DNA of 64,000 nt, from positions 1 through 64,000 of the forward strand of contig NZ_LECW02000036.1 of NCBI RefSeq assembly GCF_001042475.2, in the 5' to 3' direction. This DNA is from Bacillus glycinifermentans. GTDB taxonomy: Bacteria; Bacillota; Bacilli; Bacillales; Bacillaceae. Positions 7,710 to 15,361 of the stretch are shown here, in pieces. A model generated the notes under the pieces. That model searched no databases. It was not told the origin of the DNA and saw only the letters and a program-made list of their open reading frames with translations. The translations under genes and the position numbers were made by a program. Within the stretch, counting starts at the first letter, position 1, and the number at the start of each line of letters is the position of its first letter.

Positions 7710-8978
7710 ATGTTCTCAAACGGCAGGGGTTTTGTGCTTGTGATGCTCTTTTTGGCCGGGGTGATTAATTATTTGGATCGTTCGGCGCTGTCTGTCGCCG
7801 CCCCGTTCATTCAGGAAGACCTGCATATCAGTCCCGCCCAGATGGGGATGTTATTCAGCAGCTTTTTCATCGGATATGCGATCTTTAACTTTATCGGGGG
7901 ATGGGCTTCTGACAAATACGGGGCAAAGCATACGTTGTCGGCAGCAATGGTTGTCTGGTCGGTGTTCAGCGGGGCCATTGCGCTTACGTACAACTTTGTG
8001 TCGCTCTTTATCATCCGCGTCATCTTCGGTATGGGAGAAGGTCCTCTTTCAGCAGCCACGAGCAAGGCGGTCAACGATTGGTTCCCGAAAAAAGAGAGGG
8101 CGAGGGCGCTCGGCATGGCCATGTGCGGAACGCCGCTCGGAGGGGCGGTGTCAGGGCCGATCGTCGGGCTGATTGCGGTCCGTTGGGGCTGGAAAGCTTC
8201 ATTTGTGCTGATTATGCTGATCGGCCTCGTTTGGACATGGTTTTGGATAAAGTTCATAAAAGACAGACCGGACACATCCCAAAGTGCAGCCGCTGAGAAA
8301 GAGAAGAATTTGCAAAAGGGTGCAGGCATTCCGTTGTCCTTTTACTTAAAACAGCCGACCGTTCTTTTTACCGCGTTTGCTTTTTTCTCGTATAATTACA
8401 TTCTGTTTTTTTTCTTAACATGGTTTCCGAGCTATTTGACGACAGCCCGCGGGCTGAGCATCCACGATATGAGCATTGCGACTATCATTCCGTGGGTTGT
8501 CGGATTTATCGGTCTTGCATTGGGCGGATTTATTTCGGATTATATTTTCAGCATTACGGGCAAGCAAATGTTTTCTAGAAAAGCGGTTCTTGTCGTTTGC
8601 CTTTTGGTCGCGGCTGTATGTATAGGGTTTGCCGGGGTGGTGACGACGGCGGCAGGAGCGGTTGCATTAGTCGCGTTATCGGTTTTCTTTTTGTATGTGA
8701 CCGGGATTACCTACTGGGCGATCATTCAGGACATCGTTCATCCCGACCGTGTCGGAGGAGTTGGCGGATTCATGCATTTTCTCGCCAATACGTCAGGGAT
8801 TATCGGTCCGACAGTCACGGGATTCATCGTAGAATACACTGGGGCTTTTACAAGCGCATTTTTGCTGGCCGGGGGTCTCGCGGTGGCAGGATCGCTTTCT
8901 GTCGCCTTCTTTGTAAAACCGATCAAGGCTGATCAGTTGCCGCAATCGCTCCTATCAGAAGAACACTTTTTATCATAG
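7710..8978 (+). CDS. exuT: MFS hexuronate transporter (ExuT/ACS family)
   Basis: This is a 422-aa polytopic membrane protein with about 12 hydrophobic segments. It has the anion:cation symporter features INYLDRSALSVAAPFIQEDL in helix 1, GGWASDKYGAKHTLS in loop 2-3, and GMGEGPLSAATSKAVNDWFPKKERARALG. Members of this group import hexuronates and aldonates with protons. The ATG at 7710 follows AAAGAGGGG at 7695-7703; a TTG two codons earlier is too close. As last gene of the operon it supplies the substrate for UxuB/UxuA. Galacturonate, glucuronate or a galactonate-type acid are all possible. Confidence 0.85.
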   Translation: MFSNGRGFVLVMLFLAGVINYLDRSALSVAAPFIQEDLHISPAQMGMLFSSFFIGYAIFNFIGGWASDKYGAKHTLSAAMVVWSVFSGAIALTYNFVSLFIIRVIFGMGEGPLSAATSKAVNDWFPKKERARALGMAMCGTPLGGAVSGPIVGLIAVRWGWKASFVLIMLIGLVWTWFWIKFIKDRPDTSQSAAAEKEKNLQKGAGIPLSFYLKQPTVLFTAFAFFSYNYILFFFLTWFPSYLTTARGLSIHDMSIATIIPWVVGFIGLALGGFISDYIFSITGKQMFSRKAVLVVCLLVAAVCIGFAGVVTTAAGAVALVALSVFFLYVTGITYWAIIQDIVHPDRVGGVGGFMHFLANTSGIIGPTVTGFIVEYTGAFTSAFLLAGGLAVAGSLSVAFFVKPIKADQLPQSLLSEEHFLS

Positions 8979-8987
8979 CAATTATTT

Positions 8988-9001
8988 TGAAAGCGCTGAC
9001 A
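8988..9001 (+). promoter_or_regulatory. cre-like site downstream of the transporter gene
   Basis: TGAAAGCGCTGACA matches the CcpA box TGWAARCGYTWNCW at all but one position. It lies just after the operon's last stop codon and before its terminator, an odd place for operon control. It could act as a roadblock or be chance. Confidence 0.4.
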
Positions 9002-9012
9002 ACAAAGGGGAT

Positions 9013-9050
9013 CCCAACTTGGTTTGCTGTTATGCCAAGCTGGGGCTTTT
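9013..9050 (+). terminator. Terminator of the uronate operon
   Basis: CCCAACTTGG and CCAAGCTGGG pair over 10 bp with one G-U pair and an 11-nt loop, followed by GGCTTTT. It faces the convergent spoIIS locus. Confidence 0.7.
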
Positions 9051-9054
9051 AGGG

Positions 9055-9189
9055 TCAGCTCTTCTTCTTTTTCCCTCTGTTTAACGCCTTGATCACCTTC
9101 TCGCTTCTTTTCCTGAGGAGGGCCGTATAGTCTGAGAGGCCAAATTTTGCAAAATCAACATGTTTCACATGCTTCTTTATTTTTTTCAC
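9055..9189 (-). CDS. spoIISC: Candidate SpoIISC, third component of the SpoIIS system
   Basis: A 44-residue minus-strand frame starts at GTG 9189 and reads VKKIKKHVKHVDFAKFGL, then SDYTALLRKRSEKVIKAL, and ends NRGKKKKS. It is strongly basic and looks coding rather than random. Its position, directly downstream of spoIISB on the same strand, and its size fit SpoIISC, a roughly 45-residue product known in B. subtilis to help neutralise SpoIISA. I infer identity from place and size because I cannot recall the reference sequence exactly. The ribosome site (GGGTGATG) is only fair and the start is not ATG. A hairpin at 9251-9272 separates it from spoIISB. Confidence 0.5.
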   Translation of the reverse strand: MKKIKKHVKHVDFAKFGLSDYTALLRKRSEKVIKALNRGKKKKS

Positions 9190-9250
9190 ATCATCACCCG
9201 ATTGCAGTCATTTTGGTTTATTGTATGTAAGATCGGGGAAAACGGAATAA

Positions 9251-9272
9251 GGACGGGAGAAATTTCCCGTCC
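9251..9272. terminator. Hairpin between spoIISB and the candidate spoIISC
   Basis: GGACGGGA and TCCCGTCC form a perfect 8-bp stem with a 6-nt loop, eight bases past the spoIISB stop. On the minus strand it is followed by a loose T-rich stretch rather than a tight T-run, so termination is probably partial. Confidence 0.55.
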
Positions 9273-9279
9273 TCTCTTA

Positions 9280-9456
9280 TCAGGCATTTTTTCGTTTATA
9301 CTCATCGATCAGCCGGGCATTTTGCCTGAAAATCCGTTCGGTGTGTGGGCTGACCTCATATTTGGCGATGTGGGTTTTTGATTGTTTTTTGAATACTTTA
9401 CATGTGCCGCGCCCCGTTGAACGGTCTTTGTCTTGCTGAAAAACCGGTTCCATCAT
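9280..9456 (-). CDS. spoIISB: SpoIISB antitoxin
   Basis: This small gene (58 aa) encodes MMEPVFQQDKDRSTGRGTC at its start and ends YEVSPHTERIFRQ, NARLIDEYKRKNA. The C-terminal half closely follows B. subtilis SpoIISB (…YQVSPHTARIFKENERLIDEYKRKKA, from memory). SpoIISB is a small basic protein, disordered alone, that binds the cytoplasmic domain of SpoIISA and blocks its toxicity. Its ATG overlaps the spoIISA stop in the arrangement ATGATG, giving translational coupling of toxin and antitoxin. It is easily missed because of its size. Confidence 0.9.
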   Translation of the reverse strand: MMEPVFQQDKDRSTGRGTCKVFKKQSKTHIAKYEVSPHTERIFRQNARLIDEYKRKNA

Positions 9457-10199
9457 TCGTCACCTTCCTCTTCGTTTGGTAGCAGAAGATCATAGATGCT
9501 GGTTAAAGAAGTAAACAGCAGATAATCAAATTCAGTGACAAGGTCCTCGGATGTCAGTTTCATCACATAGTCGTATTCATGGATCGAAAATGGAATCAGG
9601 ACCATTTTTCCGTTTTCTTCGTAATACACGTCTTTCCGGTCCAGCTTTTCCTGAACAGCGAAACGGTTTTCCATATGTTCGAGCAAATGATCTTTGCTCT
9701 CGTTCGAATTATATTCGCATAGTGCGGCGGATATATTCATTTTTTCGGCAAACCGTTTGATGAGTTTTTCAATGCCTTCAGCGTAAGCTTCTATATCTCC
9801 ATAGTAGATGTGGATCGGTTCGTTTTTCAATAGGTATTGGTACGTTTTGAGCCTGTTTTGATACGTGTGAAGCAGGTCGTTGTTTTCTTCAAGAAGTTCT
9901 CTTGTGTCTGTGGCCAATTCGTTCGTGCCGAGCTTTTTGAAGTAGGCGTTTAAGAAAATAAACGCATCGGTCAGCGTGAAAAAGACGGCGACGATTAAGT
10001 AATGGAGCCAATTGCTGAAAATGGATTGGGGATCGTACGTCCAGTAAAGCGCGGCGCCGATCACATAAAGGAGATACCACGTTTTCCGGATCGCGATCGT
10101 TTTTTCTTTCATCTTTTTTTCAAAACGCCAGACGGCAAAAACGTACAAGGCTAAGGCGAGGACGATCACCCAGACTGAAAACTGATAAAAAAGCAGCAT
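9453..10199 (-). CDS. spoIISA: SpoIISA toxin, membrane protein
   Basis: The product (248 aa, the same length as in B. subtilis) has three N-terminal membrane segments (about 4-22, 31-48, 57-78). A soluble domain follows with the conserved blocks TDTRELLEENNDLLHTYQNRLKTYQYLLKNEPIHIYYGD, LDRKDVYYEENGK and VTEFDYLLFTSLTSIYDLLLP. In B. subtilis SpoIISA damages the membrane during growth and sporulation unless SpoIISB is present. Start 10199 is used because MLLFYQFSVW matches the family and has GAAGAGGG upstream; the longer frame to 10232 does not. As in B. subtilis, the locus sits beside PBSX and pit. Confidence 0.95.
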   Translation of the reverse strand: MLLFYQFSVWVIVLALALYVFAVWRFEKKMKEKTIAIRKTWYLLYVIGAALYWTYDPQSIFSNWLHYLIVAVFFTLTDAFIFLNAYFKKLGTNELATDTRELLEENNDLLHTYQNRLKTYQYLLKNEPIHIYYGDIEAYAEGIEKLIKRFAEKMNISAALCEYNSNESKDHLLEHMENRFAVQEKLDRKDVYYEENGKMVLIPFSIHEYDYVMKLTSEDLVTEFDYLLFTSLTSIYDLLLPNEEEGDE

Positions 10200-10272
10200 A
10201 GCTTGTTCCCTCTTCCCGAGAAAAAAGTGCAATACTGCTTCTATACATATGACGGAAATCTCTTAAACATGA

Positions 10273-10307
10273 AACCTCCCGCTAAAGGTATTCTTTAGCG
10301 GGAGGTT
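10273..10307 (-). terminator. Terminator of pit
   Basis: AACCTCCCGCTAAAG and CTTTAGCGGGAGGTT form a perfect 15-bp stem with a 5-nt loop, immediately after the pit stop codon on the minus strand. Confidence 0.9.
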
Positions 10308-10315
10308 CAAGTTGA

Positions 10316-11314
10316 CTAAAAAAACAAATCCAGTATAAAGTATGCAAACGCGCCGAGGGTTCCTGCAATCGGAAGGGTAATCACCCATGTGACGACCATT
10401 CGTTTGGCCGTGCCCCAGTTAACGCCTTTCACCCTGTGGGCGGAGCCGACTCCGAGAATCGATGAAGAAATAACGTGAGTCGTGCTGACAGGCAAGTGAA
10501 TGATCGTGGCCCCAAAGATGATCGCAGCGCCCGTTAAGTCTGCGGAAACACCGTTGACAGGGCGGAGCTTCATGATTTTGCCGCCGACGGTTTTAATGAT
10601 TTTCCAGCCGCCGACAGATGTTCCAAGCCCCATGGCCAAGGCGCATGCGAATTGCACCCAAAAAGGGACTTCGTGCGTGGTGTGCATGCCGCCGGCAATC
10701 AATGCCATCGTAATGATCCCCATTGATTTTTGGGCGTCGTTCGTTCCGTGTGTGTAGGATTGCAGCGCCGCTGTTGCGATTTGCACCCGGCGGAACTGCT
10801 TGTTCGTTTTGGCAAGGTTGCTGTTTTTAAATATGAGCTTGACGATGGTGTAGATGATATATCCTACAACAAAGGCAAGAACCGGTGATAAAATAAGTGC
10901 TTCGATAATTTTAATAAATCCGCTGTATTTAATCGCGCCGAATCCTGCTGATGCGATGACAGCCCCGGCAATCGCCCCGATAATCGCGTGGGATGAGCTG
11001 CTCGGGATGCCGAAGTACCACGTCACGAGATTCCATGTAATTCCGGCGATCAGAGCGGCGAGAATCACCAGTGATCCGTTGTGCAGTTTAAAAGGATCAG
11101 CGATATCGCTCGTAATCGTTTTCGCGACGCCCGTAAACGTCATGGCGCCCACGAAGTTCATCACAGCTGCCATGATAATGGCATGCCTTGGCTTTAAAGC
11201 TTTTGTCGAAACCGAGGTGGCGATCGCATTTGCAGTATCGTGGAACCCGTTGATAAAGTCAAATGCCAAAGCAAAGATGACAATCAGTATGGTTAATACA
11301 AATAATAGATCCAT
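10316..11314 (-). CDS. pit: Low-affinity inorganic phosphate transporter
   Basis: Pit (332 aa) imports metal-phosphate with protons. It shows the internal duplication of the family: FINGFHDTANAIATSVSTKAL near the N-terminus and HGTNDAQKSMGIITMAL in the second half, each followed by several hydrophobic helices (about ten in total). The ATG at 11314 has GAGGGAT just upstream. It lies 12 bases downstream of ykaA on the same strand, the usual pairing with a DUF47 protein that modulates transport. It ends at a strong hairpin. Confidence 0.95.
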   Translation of the reverse strand: MDLLFVLTILIVIFALAFDFINGFHDTANAIATSVSTKALKPRHAIIMAAVMNFVGAMTFTGVAKTITSDIADPFKLHNGSLVILAALIAGITWNLVTWYFGIPSSSSHAIIGAIAGAVIASAGFGAIKYSGFIKIIEALILSPVLAFVVGYIIYTIVKLIFKNSNLAKTNKQFRRVQIATAALQSYTHGTNDAQKSMGIITMALIAGGMHTTHEVPFWVQFACALAMGLGTSVGGWKIIKTVGGKIMKLRPVNGVSADLTGAAIIFGATIIHLPVSTTHVISSSILGVGSAHRVKGVNWGTAKRMVVTWVITLPIAGTLGAFAYFILDLFF

Positions 11315-11326
11315 TATAATCCCTCG

Positions 11327-11944
11327 TTACGCATTTTTCATTATGATGGTTTCTAGATTGTTTGCTACACTTTGGCACGAATCCGCGATTTCTTCAAGCG
11401 TTTCATAAATTTCCCGATATTGAATGACTTTAATCGGATCTGTTTCCGTACCGAAAAGATTTTTTAATGATTTGCGGTGGAGATTATCGCAGTTGTGTTC
11501 GTATTCTTTAATTTTGATGGCATGCGGCTGAATTTCTTTGAGGCGGTTGTCAGCCATCAATTCGATCGTGATCAGGATTTCTTTTGCACATTCTCTGATA
11601 TAGCCGCTGAATTTATCGATGTGTTCATCAGAAGACGTAATCGAAAAGATTTCCATCATCGCGGAGAAATGTTCGATACCGTCGAGCACATCGTCAAGGC
11701 TGTTCGTCAGCTGAAGGATGTCTTCGCGCTCAATAGGCGTGATAAAAGCCTTATTCAGTTCCTTAATCATCGTATGTACATAGTTATCACCTTTTGTCTC
11801 ATACTCTTTTAAGGTATCCGCGAATTCTTTAAGGGTCGTTTGATTCGTCACTTTATAGTTAACAAAGTACTCGGCAGTTTCGTCTAAATTTTTTGCAATT
11901 TCCGTCAAAAGCACAGAAAACTTGTCTTTTTTTCTTTTTAACAT
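11327..11944 (-). CDS. ykaA: DUF47 (PhoU-like) phosphate transport regulator
   Basis: The product (205 aa) is all-helical and PhoU-like: MLKRKKDKFSVLLTEIAKNLDETAEYFV, LKEYETKGDNYVHTMIKELNKAFITPIEREDI, LTNSLDDVLDGIEHF, EYEHNCDNLHRKSLKNLF. The repeated E/D-rich turns (EYETKGD, EYEHNCD) are the metal-binding repeats of this family. It is cytoplasmic and is thought to control the Pit transporter encoded next to it. ATG 11944 follows GGAGGGTT; the longer frame (to 12049) lacks family similarity in its extra 35 residues. Confidence 0.9.
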   Translation of the reverse strand: MLKRKKDKFSVLLTEIAKNLDETAEYFVNYKVTNQTTLKEFADTLKEYETKGDNYVHTMIKELNKAFITPIEREDILQLTNSLDDVLDGIEHFSAMMEIFSITSSDEHIDKFSGYIRECAKEILITIELMADNRLKEIQPHAIKIKEYEHNCDNLHRKSLKNLFGTETDPIKVIQYREIYETLEEIADSCQSVANNLETIIMKNA

Positions 11945-12244
11945 TTGTAACCCTCCAATGTTTAAATGAGACAATGCACACATCAAAATATTATATAACT
12001 TTTTGTCGAAAAAAAACAGGTGCAGTCGAAAAAAACAATCAATTTTCAAGTGTGTCTATTTTTTGACAAATACGATGTGTTTCGTTATGAACTAGTCTGT
12101 TTGTCCTTTTATTTGATTATGCCTAAAGAATGATGATAAAAAAACCGGGAAATTAGATTCAAAAAATATTGAAAATTGTGATTTTTCTTTATTTTAAGCT
12201 CGATTTCTTTTATAGTGGTAACAAACTGGAAAGGGAGTGAGCTG
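11945..12244. other. Divergent intergenic region between ykaA and ggt
   Basis: About 300 very AT-rich bases must hold the promoters of ykaA-pit (leftward) and ggt (rightward). No clear -35/-10 pair, palindrome or small ORF stood out. TATAGT near 12210 is a possible ggt -10 without a good -35. Confidence 0.4.
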
Positions 12245-14005
12245 ATGAGACGTTTTGCTTTAATTGTTTTTGTCTTTTGCTTAACGGTTGGTTGCTTTTT
12301 CAGTCCAGTTTCAAAAGCAGAAGGTGTAAGAGATGAAGGGGAAAAAGTTGCCGTCGGAACAGACGGAATGGTCGCGACGGCCCATCCGCTGGCGTCAAAA
12401 ATCGGTGCCGATGTTTTGAAAAAAGGCGGAAATGCGATTGATGCGGCGATTGCGATTCAATATGCCCTAAACGTCACAGAGCCGATGATGTCGGGACTCG
12501 GAGGCGGCGGTTTTATGATGGTATACGACGGCAAAACGAAGGAAACCTCGATCATCAACAGCCGTGAGCGGGCTCCCGCTGGCGCTACTCCGGATATGTT
12601 TTTGGACGAAGACGGAAAAGTCATCCCTTTTTCACAAAGGTCGACGCACGGAAATGCAGTCGGTGTGCCGGGTACGCTGAAGGGGCTTGAAGCGGCGCAT
12701 AAAAAGTGGGGCACAAAAAAGATGAAGGACCTCATCAATCCTTCGATCAAGCTTGCCGAAGACGGGTTTCCAATCGATTCGGTACTGGCTGACGCGATTG
12801 ATGAATATCAGGACAAGCTGAGCAAAACGGCAGCGAAAGAAATTTTTCTTCCTGACGGAAAACCGCTGAAAGAGGGAGACATTCTCGTTCAAAAAGATTT
12901 GGCGAAAACGTTTACGTTGATTAAAAAAGAAGGGTCAAAAGCGTTTTATCAAGGAAAGATCGGCGAAGCGCTCGCAGGGGTCGTTCAGGATTTCGGGGGT
13001 TCGATGACGCCGGACGATCTGTCGCGCTATGAGGTGACGACCGACAAGCCGATCTGGGGAGAATATCACGGCTATGATATTGCGAGCATGCCTCCTCCGA
13101 GCTCAGGCGGAGTTTTCATGCTGCAAATGCTGAAGCTGATCGACGATTTTCATGTGTCCCAGTACGATCCGAAGTCATTCGAAAAATATCATCTGCTGGC
13201 TGAAACGATGCACCTGTCATATGCCGACAGAGCGGCATACGCCGGAGATCCCGAGTTTGTCAATGTGCCACTGAAAGGGCTTTTGAATGACGATTATATT
13301 AAGGAGCGGCAGAAGCTGATCAGCCTCGACTCGGTAAACCGTGACGCGAAAGAGGGCGATCCGTGGAAATACGAATCAGGCGAGCCGAACTATTCGATCG
13401 TGAAGCAGCCTGACGATAAAACGATCGGGGAAACGACACACTTTACCGTAACAGATCAATGGGGCAATGTCGTCTCTTATACGACGACGATTGAACAGCT
13501 CTTCGGAACGGGGATTATGGTACCGGGATACGGATTGTTCTTAAACAACGAGCTGACGGACTTTGATGCGGTTCCGGGCGGAGCCAATGAAGTGCAGCCG
13601 AATAAACGGCCGCTTTCCAGCATGACGCCGACGATTGTGTTTAAAGACGACAAGCCTGTGCTTACCGTCGGTTCGCCTGGCGGAACGACGATCATCGCCT
13701 CGGTATTCCAGACGATCCTCAATTATTTTGAATACGGGATGAGCCTCGAGGATGCGATTGAAGAACCCCGAATTTACACGAACAGTCTCTCTTCATACCG
13801 CTATGAAGAAGGGATGCCTGAGGATGTCAGGCTGAAGCTCAATGCGTTCGGCCATGAGTTTGGGAAGAGTCCCGTAGACATCGGGAACGTGCAGAGCATT
13901 TTCATTGACCGGGAGCACAAATCCTTCCTGGGTGTCGCCGATTCGAGCCGAAACGGGACAGCGGTCGGCGTCAATATTAAAAAGTCTGCAAAAGCTAAAA
14001 AATAG
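12245..14005 (+). CDS. ggt: Gamma-glutamyltranspeptidase, secreted
   Basis: GGT (586 aa) transfers or hydrolyses gamma-glutamyl groups of glutathione, glutamine and poly-gamma-glutamate outside the cell. It has a signal peptide (about residues 1-26), then the large-subunit start VAVGTDGMVATAHPLASKIG and GLGGGGFMMVYDG. The autoprocessing site GETTHFTVTDQWGNVVSYT has its nucleophile, the first Thr, near residue 397. PGGANEVQPNKRPLSSMTPTIV and GSPGGTTI complete the active site. The precursor cuts itself before this Thr into two subunits. ATG 12245 follows GGGAGTGAG; the ten residues before it spoil the signal peptide. It is a single-gene unit with its own terminator. In B. subtilis 168 ggt lies elsewhere. 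Confidence 0.95.
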   Translation: MRRFALIVFVFCLTVGCFFSPVSKAEGVRDEGEKVAVGTDGMVATAHPLASKIGADVLKKGGNAIDAAIAIQYALNVTEPMMSGLGGGGFMMVYDGKTKETSIINSRERAPAGATPDMFLDEDGKVIPFSQRSTHGNAVGVPGTLKGLEAAHKKWGTKKMKDLINPSIKLAEDGFPIDSVLADAIDEYQDKLSKTAAKEIFLPDGKPLKEGDILVQKDLAKTFTLIKKEGSKAFYQGKIGEALAGVVQDFGGSMTPDDLSRYEVTTDKPIWGEYHGYDIASMPPPSSGGVFMLQMLKLIDDFHVSQYDPKSFEKYHLLAETMHLSYADRAAYAGDPEFVNVPLKGLLNDDYIKERQKLISLDSVNRDAKEGDPWKYESGEPNYSIVKQPDDKTIGETTHFTVTDQWGNVVSYTTTIEQLFGTGIMVPGYGLFLNNELTDFDAVPGGANEVQPNKRPLSSMTPTIVFKDDKPVLTVGSPGGTTIIASVFQTILNYFEYGMSLEDAIEEPRIYTNSLSSYRYEEGMPEDVRLKLNAFGHEFGKSPVDIGNVQSIFIDREHKSFLGVADSSRNGTAVGVNIKKSAKAKK

Positions 14006-14013
14006 GATGTCAG

Positions 14014-14051
14014 AAGGTTTGATCCGGTTCATCCGCGGGTCAAACCTTTTT
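14014..14051 (+). terminator. Terminator of ggt
   Basis: AAGGTTTGATCC pairs with GGGTCAAACCTT, with one mismatch, followed by TTTTTG, ten bases after the ggt stop. Confidence 0.85.
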
Positions 14052-14080
14052 GATTTTGAAAGATTTCTCCCAAAACATAG

Positions 14081-14109
14081 TTGACTTGTAGGAATACTTT
14101 GAATATGAT
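14081..14109 (+). promoter_or_regulatory. SigA-type promoter of the sulfate transport operon
   Basis: TTGACT, a 17-base spacer and TATGAT are each one mismatch from consensus. Transcription should start near 14116, giving a leader of about 180 bases before the first gene. Confidence 0.75.
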
Positions 14110-14152
14110 GAATATAAATTTGAGCTAAAAGATGCCGATCGGACAGCCGAAG

Positions 14153-14188
14153 GCCCTTGACGTGTTTTCATGTCAGGGGCTTTTTTTA
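14153..14188 (+). terminator. Leader terminator (possible attenuator) before the sulfate operon
   Basis: GCCCTTGAC and GTCAGGGGC form a 9-bp stem with one G-U pair and a 10-nt loop, followed by seven T. It lies about 40 bases inside the predicted transcript and 109 bases before the first start codon, so it would stop most transcripts unless bypassed. No known riboswitch consensus was recognised upstream of it. Confidence 0.7.
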
Positions 14189-14296
14189 TTGATCGGGAAC
14201 GCTAAAGGGGGGAGCCGGGGTTCGCATTTCGGAAAAGAAGAGTAGCGAAAACGCCTATATCAACATATAAAAATAACATTTAAAGGAGGGCAATTT

Positions 14297-15319
14297 ATGA
14301 AACTGTTCAATATTTCTATACTGTTCATCGTTTTTACACTGATCGGAGCGGGCTGCTCAAGTGAAAATACCCAGTCTTCCGATTCGGGTTCTGTCGAGCT
14401 TTTGAATGTTTCGTATGATCCGACGAGGGAGCTTTATCAGGAATATAATCAGGCCTTTAAAGAGTATTGGAAAGAAAAGAGCGGCCAAGACGTGACCATC
14501 AAGCAGTCACACGGGGGATCGGGCAAACAGGGGCGCTCGATTATCGACGGATTGGAAGCCGATGTGGCCACGTTGGCTCTCGCTTATGACATTGACAGCA
14601 TCGCGGACAAAGGACTTCTGTCAAAAAATTGGCAAAAAGAGCTTCCCGACAACTCAACCCCTTATACATCAACGATTGTTTTTCTTGTGAAAAAAGGCAA
14701 TCCAAAACAGATTAAAGACTGGGATGATCTGGTCAAGGACGGTGTATCAGTCATCACCCCGAATCCGAAAACATCGGGGGGCGCGAGGTGGAACTACCTC
14801 GCCGCATGGGCATATGCTGATAAGGTCTACAGCGGAGACGAGAAAAAAATAGAGTCGTATATGAAAGAGTTGTACGGCCATGTCGAGGTGTTGGATTCGG
14901 GAGCCCGCGGAGCGACGACGACATTTGTTGAAAGGGGTTTGGGCGATGTGCTGATCGCCTGGGAAAATGAGGCCTATCTCACGTTGCATGAGCTTGGAAA
15001 AGATAAGTTTGAGATCGTCTACCCTTCGATCAGCATATTGGCGGAGCCGCCAGTTGCGGTTGTTGATAAGGTTGCAAAACGGAAAGGGACTGAAAAAGCA
15101 GCGAAAGCATACCTGGAATATTTATATTCCGAAAAAGGCCAAGAGATTGCCGCCAAACATTACTACCGGCCGCGGGATAAAAAAGTGCTTCAAAAATATC
15201 AAACGCAGTTTCCGCACGTTGAGCTGGTCAACGTAAATGACGGCTTTGGCGGGTGGAAAAAAGCCCAGGAAACGCATTTTAACGACGGAGGTTTGTTTGA
15301 TCAATTGTATCAAAAGTAA
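14297..15319 (+). CDS. Sulfate/thiosulfate ABC transporter, substrate-binding lipoprotein
   Basis: This lipoprotein (340 aa; lipobox around IGAGCSS, Cys20) captures sulfate or thiosulfate for CysTWA. Family motifs are [18 protein letters not shown] near residue 40, [53 protein letters not shown] and the C-terminal [22 protein letters not shown], all characteristic of Sbp/CysP proteins. The ribosome site AAAGGAGGG is at 14282-14290. B. subtilis 168 instead takes up sulfate through an unrelated permease, so this operon adds a high-affinity route. Control is probably by sulfur supply, but no CymR site was identified. Confidence 0.9.
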   Translation: MKLFNISILFIVFTLIGAGCSSENTQSSDSGSVELLNVSYDPTRELYQEYNQAFKEYWKEKSGQDVTIKQSHGGSGKQGRSIIDGLEADVATLALAYDIDSIADKGLLSKNWQKELPDNSTPYTSTIVFLVKKGNPKQIKDWDDLVKDGVSVITPNPKTSGGARWNYLAAWAYADKVYSGDEKKIESYMKELYGHVEVLDSGARGATTTFVERGLGDVLIAWENEAYLTLHELGKDKFEIVYPSISILAEPPVAVVDKVAKRKGTEKAAKAYLEYLYSEKGQEIAAKHYYRPRDKKVLQKYQTQFPHVELVNVNDGFGGWKKAQETHFNDGGLFDQLYQK

Positions 15320-15361
15320 CGCAAGCTGGAGGTGTTCACAATCAAAACAGCAGGTGCACCA

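Noticed and set aside
14110..14296. S-box (SAM) or T-box riboswitch in the sulfate operon leader
   Set aside because: The conserved S-box and T-box core sequences are absent and the space before the hairpin is too short for either.
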